Shown here: one piece after another, positions 26,770-37,363 of the stretch
Layout: each line of letters starts with the position of its first letter
Position numbering within the stretch: position 1 is the first letter of the stretch
NCBI GenBank assembly: GCA_028690445.1
Contig: JAQVBE010000010.1
Span: 36,217-100,216, forward strand
Source of the DNA: Aliarcobacter sp.
Lineage (GTDB): Bacteria; Campylobacterota; Campylobacteria; Campylobacterales; Arcobacteraceae
DNA length: 64,000 nucleotides
Reading direction: 5' to 3'
The notes under the pieces: generated by a model
The model's input: only the letters and a program-made list of their open reading frames with translations
What the model was told of the DNA's origin: nothing
Databases searched by the model: none
Program-made: the position numbers and the translations under genes

Positions 26770-27517
26770 CCGTTTCTCCTTCTATAAAAAACTCAAATGG
26801 ATTTTTTGAAGCTGTTATTATAGCTTTTAATTTATTTTTTTTCAAATATTCTGAAACAAGTCCCTCTACCAGGGTGTTGAAGTATCTTTCACTCTCATAG
26901 TGTCTTATATCAATAAGTGATAAACCTCGTGCTTTTGCTTCCATTGCATCATGATACTTTATATCACCTGTTAAAAAACAATCAGCTTTAATTTCATCAA
27001 TTAAAGACATTCCAGAACCTGTAATAATTGCTATTTTTTTAATAAAATCATTACATCTAACGGCACTTGTAGTTTTTAAATTTAACTTTGAAGATACATA
27101 TTTTACTAACTCATCAAAGCTCATATTTACATCACAATAAGAAATAAACTCTTTTGAATTTTCTATTTTAAATCCAAGAATTTCTTCTGTAACATATTTA
27201 TTTAAATGAGTTTTATCAATATTTGTGTGCATTGAGATTAATGAAATATCTTTTTTGATTAATTCTTTTAATAATTTTGTACTATAAGTGTCAAAATTTA
27301 CTCTTTTTAAACCTGAAAAAATCAAAGGATGATGAGTTATTATCAAAGAATTTTTTTTCACTTTTGATAATAACTCTTCATCCAAATCGATACTAATATA
27401 AATATTGTTTATTTCATCTTCAAAAGAACCAACAAGAAGTCCAGCATTATCCCATTTTTCTTGAAGTTCAAATGGTGATATTTCATTTAAAACATCATAA
27501 ATTTCTTGAAGTTTCAA
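26762..27517 (-). CDS. NIF3-family dinuclear metal protein
   Basis: 251 residues. Metal-ligand motifs include LIITHHPLIFSG (about residues 58-69), SMHTNID and a C-terminal DIRHYESERYF. The family (E. coli YbgI) binds two metals; a role as GTP cyclohydrolase I type 2 has been proposed but is not secure. Overlap with the zinc-ribbon gene (eight bases) suggests coupling. Confidence 0.88.
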   Translation of the reverse strand: MKLQEIYDVLNEISPFELQEKWDNAGLLVGSFEDEINNIYISIDLDEELLSKVKKNSLIITHHPLIFSGLKRVNFDTYSTKLLKELIKKDISLISMHTNIDKTHLNKYVTEEILGFKIENSKEFISYCDVNMSFDELVKYVSSKLNLKTTSAVRCNDFIKKIAIITGSGMSLIDEIKADCFLTGDIKYHDAMEAKARGLSLIDIRHYESERYFNTLVEGLVSEYLKKNKLKAIITASKNPFEFFIEGETVE

Positions 27518-27526
27518 ATTTTTCTC

Positions 27527-28465
27527 TTAAAGAAACAATTCAGGATGTTTTATTTTTAACTCTTCCAAGGCTTTTAAAGAAGCAGGACTTCCAATTCTTG
27601 CTAATCTTTGTGGTTCTTGTTCTTTATATAAAACGGCACAACCTTGAGCCAATTCTCGCACTTTTAAAATATAATTTTGTCTCTCTGTTACAGAAATTGC
27701 TTTTCTTGCATCTAAAGTATTAAAAGCATGACTTGCAATCATACATTGATCATACGCAGGAAGGGGAAGAGCTGCTTCTAAACAAGATTTACACTCAGCA
27801 AAAGCATCATCAAAATGTTTAAATAACATCTCAGTGTTTGCTACTTCAAAATTATATGTAGAGAATTCATATTCGCTTTCTTTATGAACATCTCCATAAG
27901 TTGTTTTACCAAAATTATTTTCATTCCATACAATATCATAAACAGAATCTACACCTTGTAAATACATAGCAAGTCTTTCTGTTCCATAAGTAATTTCAAC
28001 AGCCACAGGATCACAAGCTAATCCACCTACTTGTTGAAAATATGTAAATTGAGTAACTTCCATTCCATCTAACCACACTTCCCAACCAAGTCCCCAAGCT
28101 CCAAGAGTCGGTGATTCCCAGTTATCTTCAACAAATCTAATATCATGTCTTGAAATATCTAATCCTAAAAATTCTAAAGATTGTAAATATAAATCTTGAA
28201 TATTATCTGGACTTGGTTTTATTAATACTTGAAATTGATAATAGGCACCCAATCTATTTGGATTTTCTCCATATCTTCCATCTGTTGGTCTTCTACTTGG
28301 TGCAACATAAGCTGTACTCCAAGGAGTTGAATCTAAACTTCTTAAAAGTGTAGCTGGATGAAAAGTTCCAGCACCAGCTGGAATATCATAAGGTTGAACA
28401 ATATTACAACCTTGTTTTGCCCAAAATTCTTGTAATTTTAATAGAATTTGTGAAAATGTAACCAT
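27527..28465 (-). CDS. glyQ: Glycyl-tRNA synthetase alpha subunit
   Basis: 312 residues, class II synthetase. Typical stretches are [21 protein letters not shown], the [20 protein letters not shown] region and [20 protein letters not shown]. The beta subunit gene (glyS) is not adjacent, as is usual in Campylobacterota. It starts directly after the stop of the NIF3 neighbour's upstream spacer and abuts the glutaredoxin-like gene. Confidence 0.96.
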   Translation of the reverse strand: MVTFSQILLKLQEFWAKQGCNIVQPYDIPAGAGTFHPATLLRSLDSTPWSTAYVAPSRRPTDGRYGENPNRLGAYYQFQVLIKPSPDNIQDLYLQSLEFLGLDISRHDIRFVEDNWESPTLGAWGLGWEVWLDGMEVTQFTYFQQVGGLACDPVAVEITYGTERLAMYLQGVDSVYDIVWNENNFGKTTYGDVHKESEYEFSTYNFEVANTEMLFKHFDDAFAECKSCLEAALPLPAYDQCMIASHAFNTLDARKAISVTERQNYILKVRELAQGCAVLYKEQEPQRLARIGSPASLKALEELKIKHPELFL

Positions 28466-28699
28466 TTATTTAATTCCTAACTCTTTATTTATTTTATCTT
28501 TATCAAAACCACAAATCCATACATTTCCTATTAAAACAACAGGAGCTCCTGTACATTTGTGCTTTTGACAATCTTTTAATGCTTCTTTATTTTTTGATAA
28601 ATCTATGAGATTATATTTTATCTTTTTAGTTTTTAAGTAAGTACTAGCTTCTTTGCACCATTTACAATTTGGTAAAGTAAATAGTGCAACTGGTTTCAC
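28466..28699 (-). CDS. Glutaredoxin-like protein
   Basis: 77 residues with a thioredoxin fold. The redox motif is CKWC (residues 12-15), followed by a cis-Pro segment (TGAPVVLIG) near residue 53. The second conserved glycine pair of classic glutaredoxins is replaced by CGFD. It abuts purE and glyQ with no spacing, so it is probably co-expressed. Confidence 0.8.
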   Translation of the reverse strand: MKPVALFTLPNCKWCKEASTYLKTKKIKYNLIDLSKNKEALKDCQKHKCTGAPVVLIGNVWICGFDKDKINKELGIK

Positions 28700-29193
28700 T
28701 ATAAAATTACTTCTATTTCTTTTGAATCTGTTTCAACAGCTTTTGCTTTAACAATTCTATCTTCTTTTAATTTTATTGATAATTCTTTATCTGTAATTGC
28801 TAAAATTTGCATTGCTAAATAAGCAGCATTAATTGCTCCTGATTTTCCTAGTGCAACAGTAGCAACTGGCATTCCAGCAGGCATTTGAACAGTTGAAAGC
28901 ATAGCATCCATACCATCCATTGCTCCACCTTTCATTGGAACTCCAATAATTGGTTTAGTTGTAGTTGCAGCTAATGCACCAGCTAAATGTGCTGCCATTC
29001 CAGCAGCAGCAATAAATACAACAGCACCCTTTTCTTCAGCTTCTTTTACATAATCTTTAGTTCTTTCTGGACTTCTGTGAGCAGAAGAGATAATCATTTC
29101 ATATTTTACATTAAACTTTTCAAACGTATCAGAACAATTTTTCATAATTTCATAGTCAGATTTACTACCCATAATGATAGATACAAAATTCAT
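28699..29193 (-). CDS. purE: N5-carboxyaminoimidazole ribonucleotide mutase PurE
   Basis: 164 residues, class I PurE. Key motifs are IMGSKSDYEIMK, SAHRSPERT with the catalytic His, FIAAAGMAAHLAGALAA and GVPMKGG. It catalyses N5-CAIR to CAIR in purine synthesis. The stop overlaps the glutaredoxin-like start by one base. Confidence 0.97.
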   Translation of the reverse strand: MNFVSIIMGSKSDYEIMKNCSDTFEKFNVKYEMIISSAHRSPERTKDYVKEAEEKGAVVFIAAAGMAAHLAGALAATTTKPIIGVPMKGGAMDGMDAMLSTVQMPAGMPVATVALGKSGAINAAYLAMQILAITDKELSIKLKEDRIVKAKAVETDSKEIEVIL

Positions 29194-29231
29194 TATTAAC
29201 CCTTTTTATATTTTTTTAAGTCCAGATTATA

Positions 29232-30494
29232 TCAAAAAGTATCTAATAGTTTTATAATCCTATCTACTTTTAATTTATTCCAAGATTCAAATTTATTTAT
29301 AATTAAACTATCATTTTCATAAATAAATTTTGACAAATTCTTAGATTTATCTTTTATTAAAATTGCTTTTGTATATTTAAAATATTTAATTTTTTTTAAA
29401 TAATTCTCATCAGTAAAAATAGTAATCGTAGGTATTATAAAAGCATCACTTATATGATATGTTGAAGTATCTACTGTAATAATTTTATCCATAGATGAAA
29501 TAATATACATAAAATCATTTAAATTTTTTGACTCTTTTGTTAAGTCAATAAATCTATCATCTTTAATTTTTAAATCTATTAAGAGTGTTGAGACTATCAT
29601 ATAATCATCCGCTTTTAATAAAAGCTCTTTTAATATATCAACTGCAATGGTTTGGGGAATTGATTTATTTATATTTGCAGAATATGGGTGAAATAATAGT
29701 AATTTACCTTTTAATTTTGCTTCATTAATTTTATCTCTTAAAATATCTTGAACTTCGTAACCTGAAAGATTTAATTGATTATATTTTTGGTTATCTGCAA
29801 TTTTTTCATAATCAATTCCAAATCTAAAAAGCCAAGCATCTACATAGTTTAAAAAATCTAATCCTAAAAAATTTATTGACAAACTATTATCAATAAAATA
29901 ATCATATTCACATAATTTTTTTACAGTTATGCTTAATGGCAAAACATTATTTATATACTCTTGAGTCTGATATATTTGTTTTTCTCTTGTATAATAACTA
30001 TTATTTGAAGCATTTAGATAAACATCAAATTTAAGATTCTTATAAAAAAAATTTAATCTTTCATGCAATAATCTCAAAGCTGTACATGACGATACTATTT
30101 GACTTATACTAACACCAACACCACCAATAATTGCTATAGTAATTTCATCTTTTTTTATATCTTTTAATTGTTTATAAATATCTACTTTTTTTATATTTTG
30201 ACAAGTAATATTACTAGAATTTTCTTTATTATTATATTCATCTATATTTGTAATTCCTAATTCAATAGGAAAATTTGCTAAAGTTCTTACTTTCTCTTCA
30301 TTAAAAACTTTAGCAAAATACTTGTCTTTGTCTACTTTACTAAATATTTCTCTTAAATCTTTAAAATCATCATAGGTACTAATATATAAAGTTTCATTTT
30401 CTAAATTCGATGGTTCTTTAAATTTAAAATAATTAACCATTGTTCCATCAGTAGTTTTTATATTTATATTTTGCGTAACTCTAAAAAATATCAT
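29232..30494 (-). CDS. GT9-like (heptosyltransferase-type) glycosyltransferase
   Basis: 420 residues, no signal peptide. The second half has a GT-B pattern: LLLFHPYSANINKSIPQ (about residues 263-279) and a nucleotide-sugar site like that of heptosyltransferases (KIITVDTSTYHISDAFIIPTITIF). The first half has IAIIGGVGVSISQI, which may be the first Rossmann turn. The canonical GT9 Lys and Asp-x2-H motif are only partly kept. The substrate is unknown; a surface-glycan or protein glycosylation role is possible. Confidence 0.6.
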   Translation of the reverse strand: MIFFRVTQNINIKTTDGTMVNYFKFKEPSNLENETLYISTYDDFKDLREIFSKVDKDKYFAKVFNEEKVRTLANFPIELGITNIDEYNNKENSSNITCQNIKKVDIYKQLKDIKKDEITIAIIGGVGVSISQIVSSCTALRLLHERLNFFYKNLKFDVYLNASNNSYYTREKQIYQTQEYINNVLPLSITVKKLCEYDYFIDNSLSINFLGLDFLNYVDAWLFRFGIDYEKIADNQKYNQLNLSGYEVQDILRDKINEAKLKGKLLLFHPYSANINKSIPQTIAVDILKELLLKADDYMIVSTLLIDLKIKDDRFIDLTKESKNLNDFMYIISSMDKIITVDTSTYHISDAFIIPTITIFTDENYLKKIKYFKYTKAILIKDKSKNLSKFIYENDSLIINKFESWNKLKVDRIIKLLDTF

Positions 30495-30509
30495 TAATTT
30501 TATCTATTG

Positions 30510-31799
30510 TTATTCAACAATAGTTCCATCAATATTTTCAACTCTAAACATTGTTAGATAAGGAAGAGTTCCTGGAAGTTTAATTTTATTAATATTTCCA
30601 CTATGAACTGATTCTAACTCTTTATTTGTTTCAGTTAATATTTTTTTGAAATTAATATAATAAATTCCGTCTTTTTTGAATATTTTTCCAATTTCATTTT
30701 CACACTCAACTAACTTTTCACCCATTGGAGTAAAAATTTCAATATCTTCATTTGGATAAACTTTATATTTACATAAGAAGTGTTCTTCATCCTCAGTTAC
30801 AAGTCCTGTTACTTCGTAAGAACCTTTACTTAAAGCATAATCATGGTTTTGTGAATCAGTTTTTTCAAATGGTCTATGAATTAAATAAGCATCAGTGAAA
30901 CCTCTATTTTTTGTTGTATAAAGTTCTTTTTGATATTTATCAGCTTCAAATTTACCAGCATAATAATCATCAATAGCTTCTCTATAAGCTTTTGCAGTTA
31001 CTGCTGCATAATATGGTGATTTAGTTCTTCCTTCAATTTTAAGAGAATCAACAGCAGCAGAATCTAATATCTCTTTTATATGTGAAGCTAAGTTCATATC
31101 TTTTGAATTAAAAATATAAGTTCCAACACCTGGTTCTTCTTCTAATCTAAATAAAGTACTATGGTCTTCATTTGCTGCATATAATGTATATTCAAATCTA
31201 CAGTCATTTGCACAACTTCCTCTATTTGGAACTCTTCCCATTTGAACAGCGGATACTAAACAACGTCCTGAATATGCAAAACACATTGAACCATGAACGA
31301 AAATCTCAATTTCCATGTCAGGTAAATGTTTTTTGATTTCAACAACATCTTTTAATGAAATTTCTCTTGCGACTACAATTCTTTTTACTCCCATATCCCA
31401 AAAAACTTGTGCATCAAGGTAATTTAAAACATTCGCTTGAGTTGAAAGATGAATATCAATTTGAGGTGCAATCTCACGACATAATTTTACAACTCCAGGA
31501 GCTGCCACAATAAAACCATCAGGTTCAAGTGCTGCCATAGTTGCAATATGTTTTTTTAATAACTCAATTTGAGAGTTGAAAGGAAATCCATTTATTGTGG
31601 CATATACTTTTTTACCCCTTGCATGAGCATAATCAATTCCTTCTTTAAATGTCTCAAATGTAAACTCTTTTCCAGCTCTAATTCTTAAACTAAAGTGACT
31701 TACTCCTGCATATACAGCATCAGCGCCATATTTAATAGCTATTTTTAATTTTTCTAAATTTCCAGCAGGTGATAATAACTCTACTTTTTTATTATTCAT
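30510..31799 (-). CDS. U32 family protein (TrhP/RlhA-like RNA hydroxylation)
   Basis: 429 residues. U32 signature: ELLSPAGNLEKLKIAIKYGADAVYAG at the start (given for position), then HGSMCFAYSGRCL and GRVPNRGSCANDCR, with Cys residues that could bind an iron-sulfur cluster. Members in E. coli hydroxylate tRNA U34 (TrhP) or 23S rRNA C2501 (RlhA); the protease label is older. Which RNA is modified here is not clear. Confidence 0.82.
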   Translation of the reverse strand: MNNKKVELLSPAGNLEKLKIAIKYGADAVYAGVSHFSLRIRAGKEFTFETFKEGIDYAHARGKKVYATINGFPFNSQIELLKKHIATMAALEPDGFIVAAPGVVKLCREIAPQIDIHLSTQANVLNYLDAQVFWDMGVKRIVVAREISLKDVVEIKKHLPDMEIEIFVHGSMCFAYSGRCLVSAVQMGRVPNRGSCANDCRFEYTLYAANEDHSTLFRLEEEPGVGTYIFNSKDMNLASHIKEILDSAAVDSLKIEGRTKSPYYAAVTAKAYREAIDDYYAGKFEADKYQKELYTTKNRGFTDAYLIHRPFEKTDSQNHDYALSKGSYEVTGLVTEDEEHFLCKYKVYPNEDIEIFTPMGEKLVECENEIGKIFKKDGIYYINFKKILTETNKELESVHSGNINKIKLPGTLPYLTMFRVENIDGTIVE

Positions 31800-31915
31800 A
31801 TAATTCCTTTAAACACTTTATATTATTATTTTCTTTTTTGATTGGCATTATATCTATTTTTAAATAAATATAAAAGAGGATAGTTTTACTCTTCTTTTAG
31901 GTAGTTTTTATTTTA

Positions 31916-31935
31916 GGAAAGCTTAAAAGCTTTCC
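31916..31935 (-). terminator. Hairpin at the end of the chemoreceptor gene
   Basis: A 9-bp perfect stem (GGAAAGCTT with its complement) and a 2-base loop span the stop codon of the chemoreceptor gene. The following minus-strand bases are A/T-rich but lack a clean T-run, so termination may be partial. Confidence 0.5.
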
Positions 31936-34826
31936 CATTCTTCATCTTCTTTTTTTATTTGTGAGATTATTTGTTTATTTGCTGAAGTAGAAGTGCTTTC
32001 ATGCTTATGTTGAACAAAACTTTTTGAAGTTTCAGTTTTTACTGTTGATTGAATTTTAATTGAAGCATCTACTTCAGAAGTACTCTTTTTAACAACATTA
32101 TCTTTTTTTATTTGATCTAAATATTTAAACACATTTATGGTTGAACTATCTAATGTTTGTGATAAAGTATTTAAAACATCTTTATTTGACAAATTTTTAC
32201 AATCTTCATTTATATAATCTTGAACACTATTGTGAACTAAATCATGGTTAGATTTTAATAATTTCCAATTTTCTGTTTTTGTAAACGATTTCCCTAAATT
32301 TTCTTCTTCAACTAACCACTTCCCTAAATCACATTCGGTTGGTTTACTAACAGTCCATACAACTTTTGTTTTACCAACTTTCTCAAAGTTTACTAATTTA
32401 AATCTTATATGGTCATTTTTTAACTTAGAAATTTTGAATACTAAATCAATATCTTCTATTTCTTCTTTTGATACTTCTTTAAATTTTGCTCTATCTGCAA
32501 TTTTTAGTAAATTCTCTGATAATACCATAACTTCATTTGCTAATTCACTTATAATTGTTGCTGAATTCGCATTAACTTGAGTAGCCTGATCAAGTTTATT
32601 AATAGTATCATTTATTTGAATAATTCCTTTTTCTTCTTCTCTACTTCCTTGTGAAACATCTTCAATTAAACTTATTGTTTCATTGATTTTAGAGTTTAAA
32701 GTTGCATATCCACCAATCATTTCATTAGCAATTGATTTTCCTTCATTTGCTTTTGATGTTGCAATTTGAACAATATTTTTAATCTCTTTTGCAGCATCAG
32801 CACTTCTATTTGCAAGATTTCTTACTTCTGCTGCAACTACTGCAAATCCTTTTCCAGCCTCTCCAGCAGTTGCCGCTTCTACAGCTGCATTTAATGAAAG
32901 AATATTTGTTTGAAATGCTATTTGGTCAATTACTGTAATCGCATCATTTATTGATCTAACTTGATTATCTATATCATCCATAGCTCTTGTAGTTTTAGAA
33001 GCTAATATTTCACCCTCTTTTGAAGAGACTTGAAGTTGTGTTGCTAAAGATGACATTTGATGTACTTTTTGTACACTTGATTTTACAATTGAAGTTATTT
33101 CTTCAACTGCTGCTGCCGTTTCTTCTAAAGATGCTGCTTGTTCATTTGCTGATGCAGATAGTTTATTTGCAGCATTTGACAATACATTTGTATCATCATT
33201 TAATTTTCTACCACTTGTAATAATCATTGATAAAAATTCTGAAACTGTAACGCCAATTAACTGGGTACTTGCAGCTAATGAAGATATAATTCCATTAACT
33301 TTTGATGTTTCTATTTTTGAATTAGTAACATTGAAATTAGAATTTCCATATTCAATTAAAACATTATTTAAATTTACTAAATTTTCATTAGTTCTATCAA
33401 TCATTGAATTAATAGAGTCTCTTAATTTTTTAATTTGAGGATTTGAAGATGTTTTTTCAATTTTGTATACATAAAATCCATTAATTACTTTTTCAATAAC
33501 TTCATCAACATTTTCAATTACTTTTGAATCTTCATCATATCCAACTCTTAATTTATGTATATAACCATTGAAACTATCAACTAACTTACCAATTTCATCA
33601 TTTGATTTCTTTTCGATTCTATCAGCTTGATTTGTTCCCTCGCTTATATCTATAATCGCATTATTTAAGTTTTCTAAAGGTCTGATAATTGCTTGTTTTA
33701 TAAAATAATTATAAACTAAATAAACAATAATTATTGCAATTAATGAGAAAATTAAAATGCTAATTATAATTTTTGAAATTTCTTCATTAATGTTTTTTTC
33801 CATTAAAGCAACTTCATTTTCTATATCATCAACATAAGCACCCGTTCCAATTATCCAATCCCATGGTTCAAATTTTTGAACATAAGAGAATTTTTCTTTT
33901 GGATCATTTTTCTTTTCTGGTTTATCCCACCAATATTTAACTAAACCACCAGCTTTATTTTCATTTGAAATTTTTGCCATTTCAACAAATAGTTTTTTAC
34001 CTTTAGCATCTACATTTGCAGATAAATCTTTACCATCTAAATGTTTACTAACAGGATGCATAATCATTTTTGGACTTGAATCATTTATCCAAAAATAGTC
34101 ATTATTTGCATATCTCATTTCACTAATTGTTTTTAAAGCTTCTGCTTGCATTTTTGAAGTTACATCATCAACATATTCACCTGTTCCAATAACCCAATTA
34201 TATGGTTTAAACAGTTTTACAAATGATACTTTTAGTTGTGGTGCTTCAAATCCTGGTTTTGGCCAAACATAATCAACAAAACCTTCACCATTATTTTTTG
34301 CTACAGTAGAAAATTCTTTAAATATTTGTTTTCCACCTTTGTCTTTATAATCAACTAAGTTTTTCCCATTTAATTCAGGCTTAATAGGATGAATAACCAT
34401 AACTGCTTCTGTATCATTTATCCAAAAATATCCTGTACTTCCATATCTTGTTGAATCAACAATAGATTTTAATCTATTTTTTAATGCCTCTTCTGATAAA
34501 GAACCTTTTGATTTCTCATATTCAGCTTCTAAAATAGAAAAAAGAAAATTTGTTTGATTTTTTAATTGGTCTTGAACTTCAACTTTTATTTTATCAATTG
34601 AAGTCCTATTGTGATACGCTTCAACTGTTTTAACGGCTAAAGATACATAGTTTTTAAGCTCTAGCTCTTTTTTTGCATAAGCTTCATTCTTGAAATTTTC
34701 AATATTTTTAGCCGAAAAACTTTTAATTGAATAAATAGAATCAACAGCAATTGCAACTGATACAATTATAATTGTAATCAAAGAAAGAAGTAAAATCTTA
34801 GCTTTAATAGATATCTCTTTGAACAT
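31923..34826 (-). CDS. Chemoreceptor with double Cache sensor and C-terminal CZB domain
   Basis: 967 residues. TM1 is at about 10-30. The periplasmic part contains two sCache_2-type units with matching motifs (GYFWINDTEAVMVIHPIKP and DYFWINDSSPKMIMHPVSK, each ending in WVIGTGEYVDD or WIIGTGAYVDD). TM2 is at about 349-375, followed by a HAMP-like linker. The MCP signalling tip (about 635-670) has AFQTNILSLNAAVEAA. The C-terminal CZB domain (about 795-870) keeps the four zinc ligands: His in NDHIRF, Cys in ECDLGKW, and two His in NHDLVHNS. CZB domains sense zinc or hypochlorous acid in other bacteria. Confidence 0.92.
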   Translation of the reverse strand: MFKEISIKAKILLLSLITIIIVSVAIAVDSIYSIKSFSAKNIENFKNEAYAKKELELKNYVSLAVKTVEAYHNRTSIDKIKVEVQDQLKNQTNFLFSILEAEYEKSKGSLSEEALKNRLKSIVDSTRYGSTGYFWINDTEAVMVIHPIKPELNGKNLVDYKDKGGKQIFKEFSTVAKNNGEGFVDYVWPKPGFEAPQLKVSFVKLFKPYNWVIGTGEYVDDVTSKMQAEALKTISEMRYANNDYFWINDSSPKMIMHPVSKHLDGKDLSANVDAKGKKLFVEMAKISNENKAGGLVKYWWDKPEKKNDPKEKFSYVQKFEPWDWIIGTGAYVDDIENEVALMEKNINEEISKIIISILIFSLIAIIIVYLVYNYFIKQAIIRPLENLNNAIIDISEGTNQADRIEKKSNDEIGKLVDSFNGYIHKLRVGYDEDSKVIENVDEVIEKVINGFYVYKIEKTSSNPQIKKLRDSINSMIDRTNENLVNLNNVLIEYGNSNFNVTNSKIETSKVNGIISSLAASTQLIGVTVSEFLSMIITSGRKLNDDTNVLSNAANKLSASANEQAASLEETAAAVEEITSIVKSSVQKVHQMSSLATQLQVSSKEGEILASKTTRAMDDIDNQVRSINDAITVIDQIAFQTNILSLNAAVEAATAGEAGKGFAVVAAEVRNLANRSADAAKEIKNIVQIATSKANEGKSIANEMIGGYATLNSKINETISLIEDVSQGSREEEKGIIQINDTINKLDQATQVNANSATIISELANEVMVLSENLLKIADRAKFKEVSKEEIEDIDLVFKISKLKNDHIRFKLVNFEKVGKTKVVWTVSKPTECDLGKWLVEEENLGKSFTKTENWKLLKSNHDLVHNSVQDYINEDCKNLSNKDVLNTLSQTLDSSTINVFKYLDQIKKDNVVKKSTSEVDASIKIQSTVKTETSKSFVQHKHESTSTSANKQIISQIKKEDEEWESF

Positions 34827-34859
34827 AATAATCCGCTCCTAAACTTTATAGATTCTTAT

Positions 34860-34889
34860 ATAATATCCTTTGTAAGATTAATTTGTCAA
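34860..34889 (-). promoter_or_regulatory. Promoter of the chemoreceptor gene
   Basis: A consensus TTGACA (34884-34889) is followed 18 bases later by TATTAT (34860-34865) on the minus strand. Transcription would start about 25 bases upstream of the ATG. It begins just after the recN stop, so the receptor has its own promoter. Confidence 0.7.
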
Positions 34890-34893
34890 GGAT

Positions 34894-36426
34894 TTACGAT
34901 TTTAAAAGATTCTTTGCAAAATCTAAAGCTTCAGGAGTTACTTTCTCTCCACTTATCATTCTTCCAATTTCATTAATTCTTTCTTTATTATTTAATTCTT
35001 TTACTAAAGATTTTCCATTTATTTTATCTACTAAAAAGTGCTGATCTGCACTCGAAGTTAATTGTGGCTGATGTGAAATTGCAAATATTTGATAAGAATT
35101 ACTTAATTTTTTTAAGACTTTTGAAATCGCATCACTCTCTTTTCCGCTTAAATTAGCATCAATTTCATCTAAAAAAAGGATCCCATTATCAACAATATCA
35201 AATTCACTCATAGATGTTAAAAGTGCAAGTCTTAGTCTATTGTATTCCCCCGAACTAATAGTGTTTAAACCCACACCATTTAATTCAAAATTTACTTCAT
35301 CAAAACCAGAGAAATCAAGAACTTTTTCTTTTATTCTTATTTTTGCATTACTTAAATATAAAAACTTTAAATATTCATTTATTTTTTTTTCTAAAATTAA
35401 TGAACTCTCTTTTCTATAAGTAGAAATTTCTTTTGCCAAAAGTGATAATTTTGTATTTAATTCCTCAAATTCTTTTTCTAATTTTTCTTTTTGGAAAAAA
35501 ATATTTTCATAAGATGATAATTCAATTCTTTTCTGTTCTTTATATTTTAAACACTCTTCAATAGAACCAAATCTTTTTTGTAATGCTGATAATTTCTCTA
35601 TTCTATCAAGAACATTTTCTATATTTATATCATCTAGTTCATGTAATGAGTCATTAAATCTTTCAAAAATATTATTTAATTCATTCATGGTTTCATCAAA
35701 AAAACTCGAATCAATTTCCATTAATTCTAATGCTGCTGTAACATTTTGATTAAATTCCATAATTCCAGATGCTTTTTTAATTGCAACTTCAACTTTTTCT
35801 TTTTTTGCTAATCTTTTTTTAATCAAATTTAGCTCTTCATATTCATTAATAGTTGGGTTTATTTGCTCGATTTTATCTATTTCAAATCTTGCAAATTCCT
35901 TTAAATCTTCTAATTTAGTCTCATCATCTAATATTTTTTGCAACTCTTTTTTTGTATGTAATAATTTTTTATAAGAAATATTATAATCTTCTTTTATTTT
36001 TCTAAACTCTTTCTTTTTCTGTAAAGTTAATTTATCTAAAAAATCCAAAAGTTTAAAACTATCAAATTCTGACGTGTCTTTTAAATTTAAATGTTTTATC
36101 AACTTCATTGAAAAATCATTAAGATTCTTTTTTGACACAGATTGATTATTTAAAAAATATCTTACTTTATCTTTTTTTATACTTTTAATAATTATATCAT
36201 CATCAAAAGACAAATCATAAACCACATCATTAATATTTGAATTATTTAACAACACTTCACCCATGTTTGCTTTTACATCGGTTAGTGCAAATAATGATAA
36301 TATTGCTTGCATTAATATTGATTTCCCAGCACCACTTGGACCTGTAAAAATATTTAACCCATTTTTAAATTCTAAATCTACTTCTTCAAAAGATAAACAA
36401 TCTTTTAAGTATACTCTTGATATCAA
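34894..36426 (-). CDS. recN: DNA repair protein RecN
   Basis: SMC-like ATPase of 510 residues. Walker A GPSGAGKS is at about residue 29, coiled coil fills the middle, and the C-terminus has the ABC-type signature region (GLNTISSGEYNRLRLAL) and Walker B (GILFLDEIDANLSGKES). It is slightly shorter than E. coli RecN, mainly in the coiled coil. It starts two bases after nadK, a common pairing. Confidence 0.93.
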   Translation of the reverse strand: MISRVYLKDCLSFEEVDLEFKNGLNIFTGPSGAGKSILMQAILSLFALTDVKANMGEVLLNNSNINDVVYDLSFDDDIIIKSIKKDKVRYFLNNQSVSKKNLNDFSMKLIKHLNLKDTSEFDSFKLLDFLDKLTLQKKKEFRKIKEDYNISYKKLLHTKKELQKILDDETKLEDLKEFARFEIDKIEQINPTINEYEELNLIKKRLAKKEKVEVAIKKASGIMEFNQNVTAALELMEIDSSFFDETMNELNNIFERFNDSLHELDDINIENVLDRIEKLSALQKRFGSIEECLKYKEQKRIELSSYENIFFQKEKLEKEFEELNTKLSLLAKEISTYRKESSLILEKKINEYLKFLYLSNAKIRIKEKVLDFSGFDEVNFELNGVGLNTISSGEYNRLRLALLTSMSEFDIVDNGILFLDEIDANLSGKESDAISKVLKKLSNSYQIFAISHQPQLTSSADQHFLVDKINGKSLVKELNNKERINEIGRMISGEKVTPEALDFAKNLLKS

Positions 36427-36428
36427 TG

Positions 36429-37295
36429 TTAATTACCCCATCTTAGTTTTTCATTTAATACTTCAAAATAATTTCTTTGAATTCTATGTATCATTTTTGC
36501 TTTTTTATTTGCAATTTTTATTTTTATTGATTGATTTTGTTCCACTTCGTAAATATCTTGACCATCAACAATAACAACAGCTCCTTGATTGTCAATAATT
36601 TTAAACTCTATTTCAAAATCAGCTGGCATTACAAGAGGTCTTTGAGTTAAAGAATGAGGAGCAACAGGAGTTACAATAAAAGCTTCTGTTAAAGGATAAA
36701 CTATTGGTCCACCAACTGATAAATTATAGGCGGTTGAACCTGTAGGAGTTGAGATTATCACTCCATCGCCATAATATGAATTAAAATGCTTTCCATCTAT
36801 CTTTCCATCTATTTTAATCATAGATGAAATTGATTTTCTCGAAATCACAATATCATTAAAAGCAACAAATTTATTTAAATTTACACTTCCTTCAACCATC
36901 ATTCTATTATCTATTTTATAAATATTATTCTTTAAATCTTCAATAAATTTTGGTAATTGATCCATTGAAATATCTGTTAAAAATCCTAATGTTCCTAAAT
37001 TTATTCCTAAAACTGCTTTATCAAATTTAAAAGATTTTCTAACAACTGAAAGCAAAGTTCCATCACCACCAACTGAAATTAAAAAATCTACTTTTTGACA
37101 TAATTCTTCTAATGAATATCCTTGCAAAGAAATCATGTTTGCTGAATTATCTTCTAAGAAAATATTAATATTAGCTTTTTCAAAAAGAGTCTTAATTTCT
37201 AAATATATCTCTTTTAATTCAGGACTTGAAGGCTTTAAAATAATTCCTGCACTTTTAATATTCATTAATAATTCAATATTATTTTCTATTCTCAA
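36429..37295 (-). CDS. nadK: NAD kinase
   Basis: 288 residues from a TTG start preceded by GGAAT; an in-frame ATG lies ten codons later without a clear ribosome site. Signature motifs are SVGGDGTLLSVVR, GINLGTLGFLTD, GDGVIISTPTGSTAYNLSVGG (position about 175-195) and VAPHSLTQRPLV. It phosphorylates NAD to NADP. Confidence 0.95.
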   Translation of the reverse strand: MRIENNIELLMNIKSAGIILKPSSPELKEIYLEIKTLFEKANINIFLEDNSANMISLQGYSLEELCQKVDFLISVGGDGTLLSVVRKSFKFDKAVLGINLGTLGFLTDISMDQLPKFIEDLKNNIYKIDNRMMVEGSVNLNKFVAFNDIVISRKSISSMIKIDGKIDGKHFNSYYGDGVIISTPTGSTAYNLSVGGPIVYPLTEAFIVTPVAPHSLTQRPLVMPADFEIEFKIIDNQGAVVIVDGQDIYEVEQNQSIKIKIANKKAKMIHRIQRNYFEVLNEKLRWGN

Positions 37296-37363
37296 AATTA
37301 TTCCAATTTTTTTAAATTTATATAAATCATTCTAGCCAATTATCTTAATAACTTAAATAAAAT

